Shown one piece after another: positions 1 to 32,667 of a stretch of 64,000 bases of DNA (the first letter of the stretch is position 1; each line of letters starts with the position of its first letter). Below the pieces are notes generated by a model, which saw only the letters and a program-made list of their open reading frames with translations, did not search any database and was not told where the DNA came from. The translations under genes and the position numbers were made by a program. This DNA is from Phalacrocorax aristotelis (lineage: Eukaryota; Chordata; Aves; Suliformes; Phalacrocoracidae): contig NC_134281.1 of assembly GCF_949628215.1 (NCBI RefSeq), positions 44,226,512 to 44,290,511 on the forward strand. Reading direction: 5' to 3'.

Positions 1-3000
1 ATTTTGGGGATGGGAAAGCTGTTCTTGTTATTCATATATATATATATATATGTATTTTTAAAAAAATTCCCCTCCTTGCCTCTTCACCACCCAAAGCCCT
101 GGGGCATCCATGGCCCTGCAGCCAGGATGTGCTGGGAGCATCTCCAGAGGCAAACGCTTCCAGCCAACTGCAGCCTGCAAAAAGGGATTGTGCAATAAGT
201 AAGTTTTAGGATTTGTTGCTCTTGTCTCTTTTAATCGCTGAGTTTATTAAAGTGCAAATGTCAGCCATGGAGACAGCTATCACATGCAGTGTCAAGAAAC
301 ACTTTCCACACCATAAATGGAAGGTAAAAGGCTTCGTTGTGATTATCTAAAGCACAGTTACTTGCACAAAGGACAAAACTGAACCTAGGCTCTGTGCCCT
401 TCCACAACAGCTAGCCCCAGAAAGTACTAAAGCAATTAATTTGAAAACAAAACCTTCTCAGTCCATCAGTTGACAATATAGAAAATACTGAGAAGGATGG
501 AGTATCTACAGAGCTCAGGATTTTTTTTCTGAGCTTCATGTTAATGATACATTTGAAGGGATGCTTTTATACTCAGAGCTTTTTAAAGTTCAGTATTTTA
601 GCAAAAAATAAAAAATCATAAATATATAGTATCATAAATACGCCTTATAATATGGACAAAAAAATTACAATGGACTAGTCCAGTTCATTTCCCTCACAGA
701 GCTGAGGTTTGCCTGCCCAAAGATGCTGGGCTACAGACGCTACAGTTATCCTGGGATTCAGTTTTGCTTCGCGCTCTGAAAGAAAAAAGAAAAACAAAAC
801 AAAACAAAAAACCCAAACCCAAATGCATTGAGGTACAAAATACATGAACATAACATGATACAGAAGACATGAACATGCTTCCAGCAACAAGACTAAATAT
901 TACCATGTTGACAGTACGTACTTCACAGCTTCATGAGATGAGGATAAATAATTTCAGAACTTGAAAAAACCCCATTGAGATGGGTCTTACAAATAAACTT
1001 TGATTTTCTTTTTAATTAAGGCAGCTTCAGCAGGAATTTCAAGGCTTTTGTTGAAAACAGACTTTTTGTAACACCAAAAGTGTACTCATGCTTTGCAGTT
1101 GAGCTCTGATTTACTCTCCGGTTCTCCTAATGACCAAACATATGTATATCGAATACATGTAATAATGCTAGATTTGCTCTCTGCAAGTCAGTGTTTGTCA
1201 AGAGTATGTTGGAATTCTGAAAACCAGAGTGAGTACCTCCGAATGCATCATTAACGCCATGTCCAAGAAGCTGCCTGGAAATTCAGAATTACAAGAAGCT
1301 GCTGCTTTTTCATAAGTAAATGATGAAAAAGAATATATAAGGGGAGGGCTGAGGAAGCCAAAGGAAAGCACTAAATGGAAACCCCATACCAAAGTAAGAC
1401 CTTAAGAAAGAGGACTCCAGTAGCTAAATCATACACCTGAAACAAAAATGGAGCCTTAAACTTGCCAGTAAAATACTGCAGGAGCTGGAGCAGGGATTTG
1501 TCCAGCTCATCCAAAGGGATGGAGGTGTGAGTCTTCTTCCCCCTCTCCTCTCAGCTAATAAAAGGGTGAAGCCAAATAACCGCACAACAAATGGTACTTC
1601 AAGTATTTAGAAACATGGCCTGCATGTCTCACCAGTAAGATACTGCATAAATTGGGGGATTTGTGCACTTTGTGAAATAAAGCTACAACTTCCAGCAGTC
1701 CTAATGTATTTCGAAGGCACAATTTCATGTCCTGTGCAAAGATCTCTCTTCTTTCTGTATGGGTGCACACAAGGTGACTGATGATAAAGAGCAGTAAAAT
1801 GAAAAGGAGTAGACAGAATGGTTATTTTGTTTGAACTTCATCTATTCCAATACAAATAGCATAATCACATGAAAAAATGTATATACAACAGAAACTAACC
1901 AGTTGCTTCATTTTTACAATACTGCCCACACAACTTATGAAATGCTAAACTGGACACACACACACTGAAGATGCATTTCTGACCCGTTAAGAGGGAAAAA
2001 ATCCCGCTGCCTTCGCCTGCTCATCTCTGACTCCTGAAAATAGAACTGTCCCAAACCCTATTGGCACCAGTGCTTTGGCTGGGAAGGGTGGGAGGGTAGG
2101 ATGCTCACGGCTCCAAACACCACCTCTCCTCCCTTGCCCCGCTGAGGCCGTGCTGGGTCCGATGGTGTCAGCTAAGCTACTCCTGGGCTTTACCTAGAAG
2201 AGGGTGTAAAAAACACCAACTCTTTTCTCCGTGTCCTCTTGCATGCCAGGATTAGTGTGTGCAATGGCAGGCGTCCACCTACCCCGCTGGGCAAACAAAA
2301 CTGAGAGGCCAGTGACAGGGATGCTACCTACATTTTTTTTTTTTATATATGTATAGATACACATATTTGTATGCATATATAGTATATACATATATATATT
2401 TGGCAACTAGTGTAGTACAAGATATTTCTGAATTAACTCATCCAGGAGCTAGAGGTTAATGCTGGAGCCTAACTGAACATTATCCTTTGAATTTTGTCTC
2501 TCTCTCCCTTGGGCTGAAGCAAAGTTTAGGTGAGTTTGTGGCTTGCAAAGCACAGCTGTCCAGTGGCTTTCGAAGAATTGCACTTGCAGTAATTCAAGTT
2601 TCTGTAGTAAAATATGTCTACCCTGTTTTTCCTGATGCACCTGCATGTACCAGCATAACTCAGAAAAACTGACCACGGTGTAACTGTGTAAGTTAAACTT
2701 TTCCTCTAGAAAAATGTAACCAAAGTTCAGCAGCTTCTTTGCAGCTGGGAATGAGAAGACAGCCTATTTGAAGGTAAAATAAATTTTAAAAAAGTGAAAC
2801 ATCTCAAAACATTTCAAAATGCAAAGTGGATTTGGGTAAGGCTGTTATGAACAGTTTAATCCAATGTGTTCATCGAGGAGGTACTTCCTCGCACCACTGA
2901 CTTTGCTGACATCAAGCAGAAAAGTTGCTTCATCTCTTTGTTTCTCTCCATATGGAAAACTGAGCCACTCTTACTGCCTTCTAGGCAGGACTGGTTTTGC

Positions 3001-5873
3001 AGATCCATATATGGAGTTAATGTTTGCATGGGTCTGAGAAGATGCCAAGTGCCACAAGGGCTTATCCTACCACCTAGAAATCCCACGCACCTCCAGGAAG
3101 CAAATATTTCCTCCCAAGGGCATTTGCTGCTGTTTAATACTATTAGTTCTGCGGGTAGGAAATCCCAGGGAACAAGTGTCATTTTGAGGCAAGACACCTC
3201 TACATCTACATACTCCTGAACCGCAGATTATATCTAATGCACCAGCCCGTTATCAACTGGGTAACAGGTGTTTCCTGGACAAGTGACTTGGCAAGATGCT
3301 CTGTTGAGTGATGATTTAAACAGCCTTTTACATTTCAAATGCATTTCATGGCGGGGTTATGGACACTCCTAACTGTTTCCTGGATGAAAATTAATGTCTG
3401 TCCCTATGGCCACTCAGCCGCCCTCTCCTGCTTCTTTCCAAAGTGGCTTATCTCCGGCACCCAAAACCATTTAGGGCTGTTTGCTCAGAATTTGCTTGTG
3501 TCTCAGCGCGGATCCAAGAGGTACTAAAGTGCTGGGTGCTGTTCAGCTTTGGCTCTGGGGTGGGTTTTTTTTGCACGTGGGAGTCTGGATTCTCCATCCT
3601 TGCCAGGTATGACCCGTTCACACCACAGCACTAGAGACATGCATCATCAGCTAGCCACCAGGCATAGTACCAAAGCCATCCTCTACCCCAGAGTATTTAT
3701 TTAATAATAATATAATAAAAAGCTCATTACAAAACCTAGGAGTACTACAAATATTTCCAGTGTTTCTTTTAAAAACAAAATTGTTCTGCTGCGGGGTTTA
3801 TAATCCAACCACTGCTGTGTTGGATTCAGTGTATGAGAACCTAACAGCAAAACTGACTTATTTTTATTTTAAGCTTTCTTGATTGTGCGGCTTCTGGAAA
3901 AATTGGAGCTGTAAAGTCACGTTAGTGGCAATCCAAGTATAATCTGTAACAAAAGTAAGGCAATTTTTTGTTTTTTTTTTTAAAAAAAAGGGGACTTCAA
4001 GCTGAAAATGTCCACTTAACTGCCAGTAGATGGCAAAAATATCCTGTATTTGTCTTCGTTACCTAAAATGATTAGTACAAAAGGCTTAATGTGTAATTTT
4101 CTCCCTTGCTTCTCGTAGAAACTTGCAGAAAGTATAAATTAAAGTGCAACTGTACAAAAAAACCTAGCAAAAAACCTCAATGGGTCTTAAGAAGCTATCA
4201 AAAAGATGGAGTGAATTTTTTTAAAGTCGAATGACCGCATACCTGGGACCAGTAACATTGCTCAAGTTCTCCTTTGCTTTGTTTCTTAAAATAAAACAAA
4301 ACAACAAAAAAAAAGCACCCAGGATTTTTTGGCAAAGTTTTCATACAGTGTTTGTTCCTTGACTGATTAGACTATTACGTTCCTTCGCAGTCAAGTAAAC
4401 TGATTAAATACCAGAGTGAAGCCAAGCAGATACCAGTGCTGCCCATTAGATTAAGCCTACGTAATCAAAAATAATAATTCTTTTAAACAAAGAAGTCACA
4501 CATGCATTAGAGTTTACCCTTGAATAACAAGAATTTAACCTTAAAAATCCCTGTAGTTTGTCTTAAAAAATAAAATCCTATCCTTCAGATAGCCAGTAGT
4601 AAAGAAACAGTAAAACTCTGAATTCAGATATCCCTGCCTTATCAGCGGAGTGGTGAAGGTCACAGTCCGGTGAGCAGCAGCAGGACGGGAGAGCCCTTCG
4701 GCATGGAAAGTGAGTCTCCAGCGGCATGAAGCTGCGAGCAGGGAAGGCAGGGAAGGCAGATTTGGCAGTGATTTTAGGGTGCTGACAACAGGCAAAGGCT
4801 TCCTATGGGGAAGGTGAGAGGTAAATGCTTTGGAGCTGTGCAATGCTGCTGGCTCTCACCTGGCAGTGACGTTCTCTGCCCTTGGGCGATGTGCGGGTGA
4901 AGTGCCAGGTTTTCGGGTGGCTCATCAACATCCTGCCCTCCCTCGGTGGCTCATCTGAATCCTGCTTGGGATTCGGCCCCTGGAGCTGGCAGTGAGGCAG
5001 GGGAGGGTGAGTGGGTTGGAGAGGGGTGATGATTAAGGGCTGGAAAAAAGGCAAGCAGCCTTCACTTTTGAACATGGTGAGCAGGTCAGTGCCATCTGGG
5101 GCTCCCAGGAGGAGGAAATAAAGCATCTTATGGGACACTCCTCTGCAAAGACTTGCCACACGGAGGCTTCCCCATGGCATGTTTGCAACAGGACCTTTGC
5201 ACATCCCATGTTCCCATCCCATCTTTAGCAGGGGAAAGAAACCAGAGGGGAGGGATGGCATATTGCACTAGTGCAGAAGCATCTAAGCAACTGCTAGTTT
5301 TAGGAGGAAAGCGTTACCAGAGGCTGGCAGCCCCACCGGTACCTGGGTGCAAACAATGCAGAACTACTTCATTACCCCTCCGTCCCGCTTCACATACCTC
5401 CTGGTTGACCCCTCTGGCCTGGCTCAGCCCATCCTGCCCCTGCCCTGTGCAGCAAAGGGGGTACAACATCAACCTCACTGCACGCTACCTACATTTCAGA
5501 AAGCTTGCCCATGGCTCCATTAACGCAGGATGAACCCAGGGGGAGACGTTTTCCAAAAAATCAGTGATACATCTGCTACTTTACAGCCATGCCAACATTT
5601 CCTTTTTGGTTCACTAGGAAAAAAGGGTATTGGATATATTTCACCACGGTATAACAAGTGAAATAAAGTTATTCTTAACTTCTTCAGTGCCTTGTTAGAG
5701 GGGAGTATGTTTTGGGTCTGGAATTAGCTCTGTGTTGCAGGCTATAGAGTGGTGAGGGGCGGAGGAAGAGGAGGAGGAGGAACAAAGCAGAAGAAACAAG
5801 GGACGGACAAGTTAGATGGGATCCTCTCAGTGCAATACCATATGCGGAGGGACCGGTGCCTTGGCACTGCCCA
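1..5873 (-). other. PRKAA2: Probable PRKAA2 3' UTR and downstream region
   Basis: No coding gene is recognised here. PRKAA2 has a 3' UTR of several kilobases in mammals, so much or all of this AT-rich stretch may be transcribed from the minus strand. Possible AATAAA polyadenylation signals on the minus strand lie at 3868-3863, 3701-3696 and 248-243, but none can be chosen from sequence alone. Open frames at 2856-3219 and 4803-5261 lack known motifs. The stretch also has a TA run (33-52), a T/TA-rich tract (2331-2402) and a T11/A8 tract (about 3968-3990). Confidence 0.45.
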
Positions 5874-25065
<19,192 letters not shown>

Positions 25066-28000
25066 CAGCCAGGGAAGTTGCATTAGGTCTGTAGAGCACA
25101 TATCCATAAGAGGGATGTGCTGTGGGGTGGGAAGCATGGCCCCCTACACACCCCACGAGGTCCAGCTGAAGCCTGGGCTGAGAGGTGAGGTGGAAGTGAT
25201 TGGTGGTAATGAAATAACACGGGGAGGTGGGGGGTCATGTTGGAGTGGTCGGGTGGTGGGTTGGAGGGGGAGAAAGGAAGTGTCATGGAGAAGGGTCGTT
25301 GTGAGGCAGACAGTGGATGTCAGGACTTGCCTGGTTGGGTGCCAGGCTCTAGGTCCTGAATGCTGAGGAAGGGAGGTGGCACTCATGGATGTCTCCTTGC
25401 TGCCCTTCACCCTGAATGGGAGGGTGGGAGAAGTGGAGACCCAGTGTATGTTAGTAAGTTCACATGTGTGGCTGGGAAGGGCTGAATTTGGGGTGATGGT
25501 GGCACTGCCCGCTGCTAGCAGCTGCTGGGCAGTGCTTTGGTGGGTGATGGTGGATGAGCACTTCTCCCTTGGTAAAGCAGCTACAGGAGCCTTCCTGTGG
25601 ATCAGTGGCTGGGTAATACGAAGGACCAAAACAGATGCACGGGGAGGGAAACATCGATACATCAGCAGTCAGTACAGCCAGCTGAAACTGTGTCCGTATC
25701 TTGGCTGTGTCATCAGCTGCTGTTTCTCATGAGCTAGCAACTCATCCTAACAATAGCATTTTCCATTCCTTAGCATTTCAGCCTTGGGACAGCCTGTAGT
25801 CTGGTATGGTGATGTTGTCTATTAAGTAATAACACAGCTGCTCTAGGCGGGCTGCTTCTTGCTGGAACTTCTCATTAGAAATGTACTTTGGGGGAAAGAA
25901 AACCCTATCCTGAAGGAAATGCCCATTTAGTGATCCCAACTCTTTTCTGTGATGAAGATTTCTCTTTTTACTCATCAAAAAGACAACTGCAACCCAAAAA
26001 AAAAGAAAGCCCTTGCCTCGCTGCACAGTAACTGAGGCTGGCAAGCAGCTGATGGGGGTGTCTTTGCTATAAGGTGAAGGTTTCCCTGCTTTGCAGCGCC
26101 GTAGCCTCACTTGCCTCTTGCCTGGGTAATGGGACCCCTGTGAATGCTGTCCTGGGACCTCTATATCTCCAGACCAGAGCTCAGGCAGAGCAGGAGCTGC
26201 TCCTCAGCTCAAAGAACTGTGCTAGAGGAAAGGGTTTGTTGTTCATATAGAGGCTCAGGTGTCTTTCAAGCAGACACATGATGGACAATTTCAGCTGAAA
26301 GCCCAAAAAGTTTCCTAAGGGAAGTAGGATGTTCTCCCTCATCTCCTAAATGGGATGTAAACTGTGTCTGGACCATGTGAATGGTTCACATTAAAAAAAC
26401 CATGCATGTTCATCCCAAGCAAGTAGCATAGTTGAACACTGAAATTGGTCTAGTGTATTTGAAAAGTAGTTCTACCATGTTTTAGTAGTGTTAATTCTGA
26501 TCTCTGTTTCTTACTCAGACAACAAGATGTAGCAGAAGGCAGTCACAAATGCAATCCACACACTGAAGTAGTAAAGAGCTATTTGGGAAGGTGTGTAAAC
26601 AAAGGATACCTGATAAAATAATGACCAGACTATGCAACTGTACTATCATAAATAATAAAATGACAACTTAATTTAACAAATGCATTAATATAAATAACTA
26701 AAATAATAAGTTCAGAGTAGAAACAAGAAGGTTGCTGTAATACAAAACCATATGTAGTATAATGAAACCTTATCTGTTCAATCAGAACAATAAATGTACA
26801 TGAAGGCATAAAAGAAACAGTAGTTACAAATAATGTTGTTATTGTCTTATCTAAAGTTTACTGTCTCCTGGAAAGCTTGAGAAAACTCTGTCTTCTTCAG
26901 GCAGCTGCAAAATTGTCAGTCCATGCAAGCCTTTACCTTGCAAGCTCTCAGCAGCTCTCTTCTGTCTTTGTACACACGAGCATGTGGGGCTTGTTTGATC
27001 TCTGCTTCCAGTCTTGGCAAGCCCTGACTCTGCCTGCAAGAAGCACCACAACAAATAGGTGAGATCTTGAATGTTTTTTTTTTAATGGTTAAACTAATAC
27101 GTTTAACAGGAGCTGCTGTATGTAGATGTGCTATTTTGCCATCTTGCTTGTTCCTAGAAGTTGTAACTAAATCTCAGAGCAAACTGATGCATCACGAGTG
27201 TTTCTGCAGCCTGTTGTGCACCCAGAAGCTGTTTACTAGAAATACTGAATTAATATTAATTGGGTTTTTAATTTACAGAATATATTTTTGAGGCTTAAGG
27301 CTTACAGGAGACTATAGAAAGCCCTTTGCCCTTTGCCTGGCAGAAAGCGTGTCACCAGGTGGGTGAGCACCTTCCACCTGCATCAGGGTCAGTGACAGGT
27401 GAGAGCAGTTGTTCTGCAGAGCCTTCTGTGCTCCTGCAAAGCAGTGTTGGGGCTCGGGCTTGAGGGAATTTGCTTAATTTTCCCTCTGGCTCTTAAATAA
27501 ATGCATGTGTGCACACTTTTATATGTATGTGTATCTGTATCTCTCATTTGCACACAGTGGCAAAAGGAGCTGTGCTTATAGGCAGGGGGGTTTTGAGTAA
27601 AACGCTGGGTGGGGAGGTGTTGCTAGGAGATGGAGACTCCAGTGTCTGACAAAGTGGCGTTTTTATTTTTGGTGTAGATCACACAAAATGGTATTCGACT
27701 GTGAAGCAGGATAGAAATCTCTTCCCTCTGCTTACGTTCATCTCTGAATGATCCATCTGTGCCTAGTAGTATTGCAGCTTATTTAAAATGGAAATCAAAT
27801 GTAGCCTGGTGCCGTTCAGCCCAGCTAGAGGCTGTGTGGTTCGCAGTCTCTGGGCTTTCTTTTTTTCCCCTTTTCTTCCACACCCACACCACCACCACCA
27901 CACCCACCCCTCCTTGAGAAATCCTTTGCTTGAGCAGCGGGATATTATGTCTCTGTTTAGGGAAGGGCATCCTCACGTGTCTTTGGTTCCTTTGTGGCTA

Positions 28001-31000
28001 GTTGTCTCTGCTTTTTCAGACACTGTGTGTTAGCAATCGGTTTTTTTTTGGGTTGAGCTTATTAAATACATCCCGCCGGGGCTCGTTCTTTATTGCTTTT
28101 CTGCTTGTGCCCCTTATTGCACCCAGTGCCAGCCAGGAGTCAGATCCTCCCCCTCCAAGCGCCTCAGCCCTCCCTGCTGCCAGGGACTATGTGATGGCAT
28201 GGGGAAAGCTGCCATGGGGTGCCTTAGCTTGGTACACTCAGCTCTCCCTGGTATGCTACCAGGGCTGGCTTTACAGTAGATACTAGGTCTGAATGCTAAA
28301 ACATTGAGGGATTTTTGCACCCTTTTTAGGGTGCTGGAGTCCTGAGCAGAAACACGGGAGCCCCTTGCAGCTTTCACAGAGGCTCATGCCATGCACTCAC
28401 ATTTTGCTGATGTTCCTCAATATGCGAGGGGCTTTTTTGGTAATGCAGGGCTGAACAGCAGGATGCTGAAGGGTTGGGGGGGCACCCAGGCAAACCTGGG
28501 TGCTGCCTGTTGCAGTGCTGGCTTTGGTCACCATCATGAACTTGCAGAAGCGCTCATAGCTGAACACCTTGAGCTGCATCTGACCTGTCAAAGGATTTCA
28601 GCTCAGCATCCTGAACCTCTTGGCCCTTTTGGGAAGAGGTTAGGATGCTGTATATATTCCAGTTCAGTGTGACCAAAACAGACCAGGAACGCTGTGCATC
28701 TGGTTATAGAAAAGCTCAGGTTCTGGGGCATGCCATCTAACCCTTGTAAGTGCTCTAAATCTGTGGATTTTCAGAGGATTTCCTTTCCCAGTCTGTTTTT
28801 TGAGGAAATAGTTAATGGGATAACATAGCAGTGGGTAAACTGTGGCATGTGATATGGGTTTTTTTGAATGTTAGAGAAACTAAATGCATCAGAGGCTTAT
28901 GTACATTAGATTTGTAACCAAGCAGTTCCCATTTATATTATGTAACTGGTGTTATTTATCAAACCCCATGTACTGGCCAAGAGCAGATGTTGAATGGCCA
29001 TGCTTCGGTATTGGAAATTAATTTTTTGGGGGGTTAGTTATTCAAAAACAATCTTCTGATTAGCTCATTGTAATATAATGTAACATGCAATATAGAAGTA
29101 GTATTCAAGAAATGTAGTGCTTATGGGTCCAAAGTCTTTTATATACTCTTTTTGGTATTGAGTGAAAATCTGGACTGTATTGCAACATATGATGCTCTGG
29201 TGGGAATGTGTGCTGAAAATCCTCCCTGAGTCAGAGTGGGAAAGGAGTGTGATATTTCTTACACTGAAAATAAAACACATTAAGCAGGCAACATGATAAA
29301 CATTAATTTAGTACAGAGGCTGCGGAAGAGAGACTGCTTGCATATGCAAGCACTGGGTGCGTACACACTGTAACCAGCAGCTAGAGAAGGACACACTTTC
29401 TCAATGTTTTCCTCCTTCTACATGAGAATGAGACATCTGTATAAGGTGTTTTTTTTTTTTAAGGGCACAAAGGAGTAACTAAAGCCCTTATCCCATTAGA
29501 AGTTAATAGTAATGAATTTCTGTTATTTTTTTAAATGCTCTGTGATCAGGGTGCTGTTTTATTTGGGATTTTTAGGGATCATTTTTAAAGCAAATATGTA
29601 CACTAGTCCTTTTTCTGCAATCATGGAATCAATCTTTTAAGCTTTATCCACAAATCTGAAGCACGATATGGATTTGAGATGAGCTATAGGGAAAGGTGGC
29701 GGGTATTTTTTGTTTCCATGCAATCTTACCCTCCGTTTCTTTACAAGCTGTGGACAATACAATTCCTACAGAAACTTTGTAGCCTGGAGCTCAGCATCAA
29801 ATCCTGGAAGATAACTTCTAGCAGTGTGGAGGGAAAAGCAGTGACTGTGTGAGCTGCTTATAGCATTTTTTTCAGTGGCTTGCCAAATATGTTTTCTTTT
29901 AGGGCATAATCCACAAGAGCTGGCAGACCTTCTCTTGGCTATGCCTAATTAGCTCAGCTGGGAAAGCACTTGCTGGTAGAGGAGGAGTTTGAAGTTTATC
30001 CTCACTCTTCGGTTCACACCCAAGAGCATCTATTCCAGCAACTGACTGGGGAAGAGTTAGGATTTGGTCTGTTGCCTGTACAGTGATCCAGCCTTTTTTG
30101 ACCTTGATATGAAATGCTATTTAAAGACCTATGGCCTTGCAGAATCAGTCGACTATTCCCTTTACCTCTTTTGTATTGCTGCTTTGTATCAAAACATTGC
30201 TGCAAATGGAGTGGAACAACATGTTCTCCAGGATGGCCAGGACAAGAATGGGGCTAAAATTAAACCACACACAGATGGTATGTAATGAAGAAATACTTAA
30301 AATGAGGCTCATTGAAGCATTAGAATCTGTTATTTGCATGGGACAGTGGAGTGCAGATGTTCCTGCCCAGGGGTGGAGGGATGCTGCAAGGTCAGTCCCT
30401 GCACATTGAGCGTTTTGACCAGGACCCCAGGATTTGGGTTCAGCCCCAGTAGAATGTTGGGTAAGCTGTTAAGGACCTCATGCAGTTAAGGGTTGAAGTG
30501 CCCAAGTAAGAGAGATGGAGATGAGCTGAAGTCTAAAAATCCCCATCCAAACCTTCTGCTTGGCTGCTGCCAACCCCTAATGTTAAGGTTTACTTTTAAG
30601 CTCCCCACCTGGGAATATGACAAGAGTTAGACCTCTGTTATTAATCCAAACTGCTCTGTTTTTAACAGTGCTGAGCTGTGAAGTCCCTAAGCCTAGAACA
30701 ACCCAAGGTACAGGTATTTCCCTGCACCTCAGTGGCCGCATCTTAGGAGCACCTTTAGTGCCTTGTGGTACCTGCAGTTCAGGACAAAGTTTTGCTTGGG
30801 GGAAATCAGGGATTCTGGTTCCCATTTCTAGTTGTGTCTATGTATCCTCTTCAATCACCAATTTTAAAGTAAATCTAGTGGTTTGGTTTTTTTTATTTAG
30901 TCCTCTATCTTTCCATGTTTCAGTTCCCCATCCTCGTAACTCATTCCTTCTCCCCGCCTATGTCCGAGTGGGTATTTTAGACTGGAAACTCTCAGACCTG

Positions 31001-32440
31001 TCCTGAAAAATGTATATATTTATGGCAGGACGTTATACTTTGTGGCAGACTGGTAGTGTGATGAGTTGGCTGTACCTTTGAGACAGCTTTGTTGCAGCTG
31101 TTGTCTGTGCTGGGTCTGAGCATCCCTTGGCCAGGCTCTAACACATAGTCCTATTTGTGTGTGTGGTTTTAAAAAGCATGTTGTTTCAACTGAAATGCCT
31201 CTTTCTGGGGCTGGCGCTCTTGCAGAATTGCTCTTGTCCTCTCTCACCTCAGTGGCAAACTGAGAAAGGTTTCCTTTAGTCAGCTGGGGGAGAGGGGAAG
31301 GATTTATGAATTGGAGAAATGCATTCCTGATGTGGAATAGGCACATTCCGCATTCCACCCCCCCAATAAAAGCACCATTTGTGTGGCAAATAGCCAAGGT
31401 TTTTATGAATACAGCTCTTACTTTTTCCAGCTGTTAGAAACCTTTCTCAAATATGAATTAAATAACCTTGCTAGACACTTTTAGTGCTCATAATTCCACT
31501 ATTTTTGGTCTGCAGTGTGGATTTCTTGCATCAGAAATCTCGGTTTGAGAGGCTTGAGTGGCTTCTTTCAAATATTATGAATTTGAAAAAAAAATCTGAA
31601 ATATGTATGACTTTAATCTCCCACACTATAAGAATCATCAGGAATTTGATGTGACTGTGTCCCTAGATGTGACGCTTCTCTAGCTGTTATGGCTGTGCAG
31701 TCCTATCTCTGATATTTTATATAGGTTTTCCTTTCCTTCAGAAGCCACTGAGGTATGTTCTTGAGAAACTGGCACAGTTGGGATTAGGCATTTTTAATAA
31801 AACAGCTACTGGGGAAAAGAAAACATTAGACTGCAATCCATGCATAGGAATGTCTTACAGGTTTTAAGAAAAGCATTTTAGGTTACATTGCAGGAATGAG
31901 CTTTGGTAAGAGACCTGGGAAACCATGGTAACGTTAGGAAGATGGTTGAACTGTGAGTCTGCAGTTTGCATAGCAGAATGTGTGTGAGTAGGGAGAGAGA
32001 CATCTCAGGGATTTGGCAGGAAGGCAGGTGAAGGGCAGGGAGATATGCTCGGGGGATCATGGAGGAAAGGGAGTGTTTTTTCCAGGGGGAATAAATTTGG
32101 ACAGTTTGCCGTTGGTAGTGATTTTCTGTAAGTATCAGCCCTGTATCACCTGTGCATTTGTGCAGGGATTTTTGGATACTACCCTGCTAAGCAGGACTCG
32201 TGCCTGGTTCAGAGTCACTTGGGAGGGTTATCCCAGCAGGGAGCACAGGGTTGGTACCACGTGAGCAGTAGCTGCAGTGGGGCATGGGGCATCTTTTCCC
32301 TGCTGTGTTTATAATCCAGCTGTTCCTATAAGAAACCTCACCTACCTCTCTGAACCAAAGTTGGGTGAACTAAGAGTTTGTAAGCAAAGAAAGCAGGCTG
32401 CTTGGCTGGTCCCAGATATCTAGATGTAGTGGGGGGCGGG
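25066..32440. other. Intergenic region between PRKAA2 and PLPP3, part 1
   Basis: No recognised gene lies here. The content is mostly unique AT-rich sequence. Small items are an unexplained protein-like frame on the minus strand (25781-25909), a short ACC-rich run (about 27884-27910) and a tRNA-like fragment (29943-30025). The plus-strand frame at 30617-31006 and others of similar size show no family motifs. Confidence 0.6.
29943..30025 (+). repeat. Possible tRNA-derived fragment (old SINE or tRNA relic)
   Basis: TAGCTCAGCTGGG at 29950-29962 fits the pol III A box of tRNA genes, and GGTTCACACCC at 30011-30021 resembles the B box. The spacing of about 61 bp is longer than in most tRNAs and no acceptor stem pairs, so this is not a functional tRNA. 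An ancient tRNA-derived SINE remnant is the likeliest reading. Confidence 0.3.
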
Positions 32441-32667
32441 AGGGGGGAAGCAAAACAAACCCAAAACAACAACAATAAACCAGAACAAAAACCCACACAA
32501 AAAAAACCCCACTCCCCCAAAAAATACCCAACACCCAAAACCAACCAACCAACCAACAAACCTCCAACACAACAAAACCAAAAACAAAACCAAAAAATAA
32601 CCAACAAAAACCACCCACCCAAAAAACCCCAAAATCAGCCAAACAAAAAAAACCCCAACAAACACCA
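32441..32667. repeat. A/C-only low-complexity tract
   Basis: For about 220 bp the plus strand is almost entirely A and C, with only a handful of T and G. It includes a CCAA run at 32541-32557 and many AAAACCCC-like words. Apparent long reading frames here on both strands are artefacts of this composition. Confidence 0.9.

Noticed and set aside
2856-3219. Frames of 113 and 117 residues on opposite strands.
   Set aside because: They are shadows of each other in probable 3' UTR sequence, with no family motif and poor start context.
29943-30025. A functional tRNA gene.
   Set aside because: There is no pairing acceptor stem or clear anticodon arm, and the box spacing is unusual.
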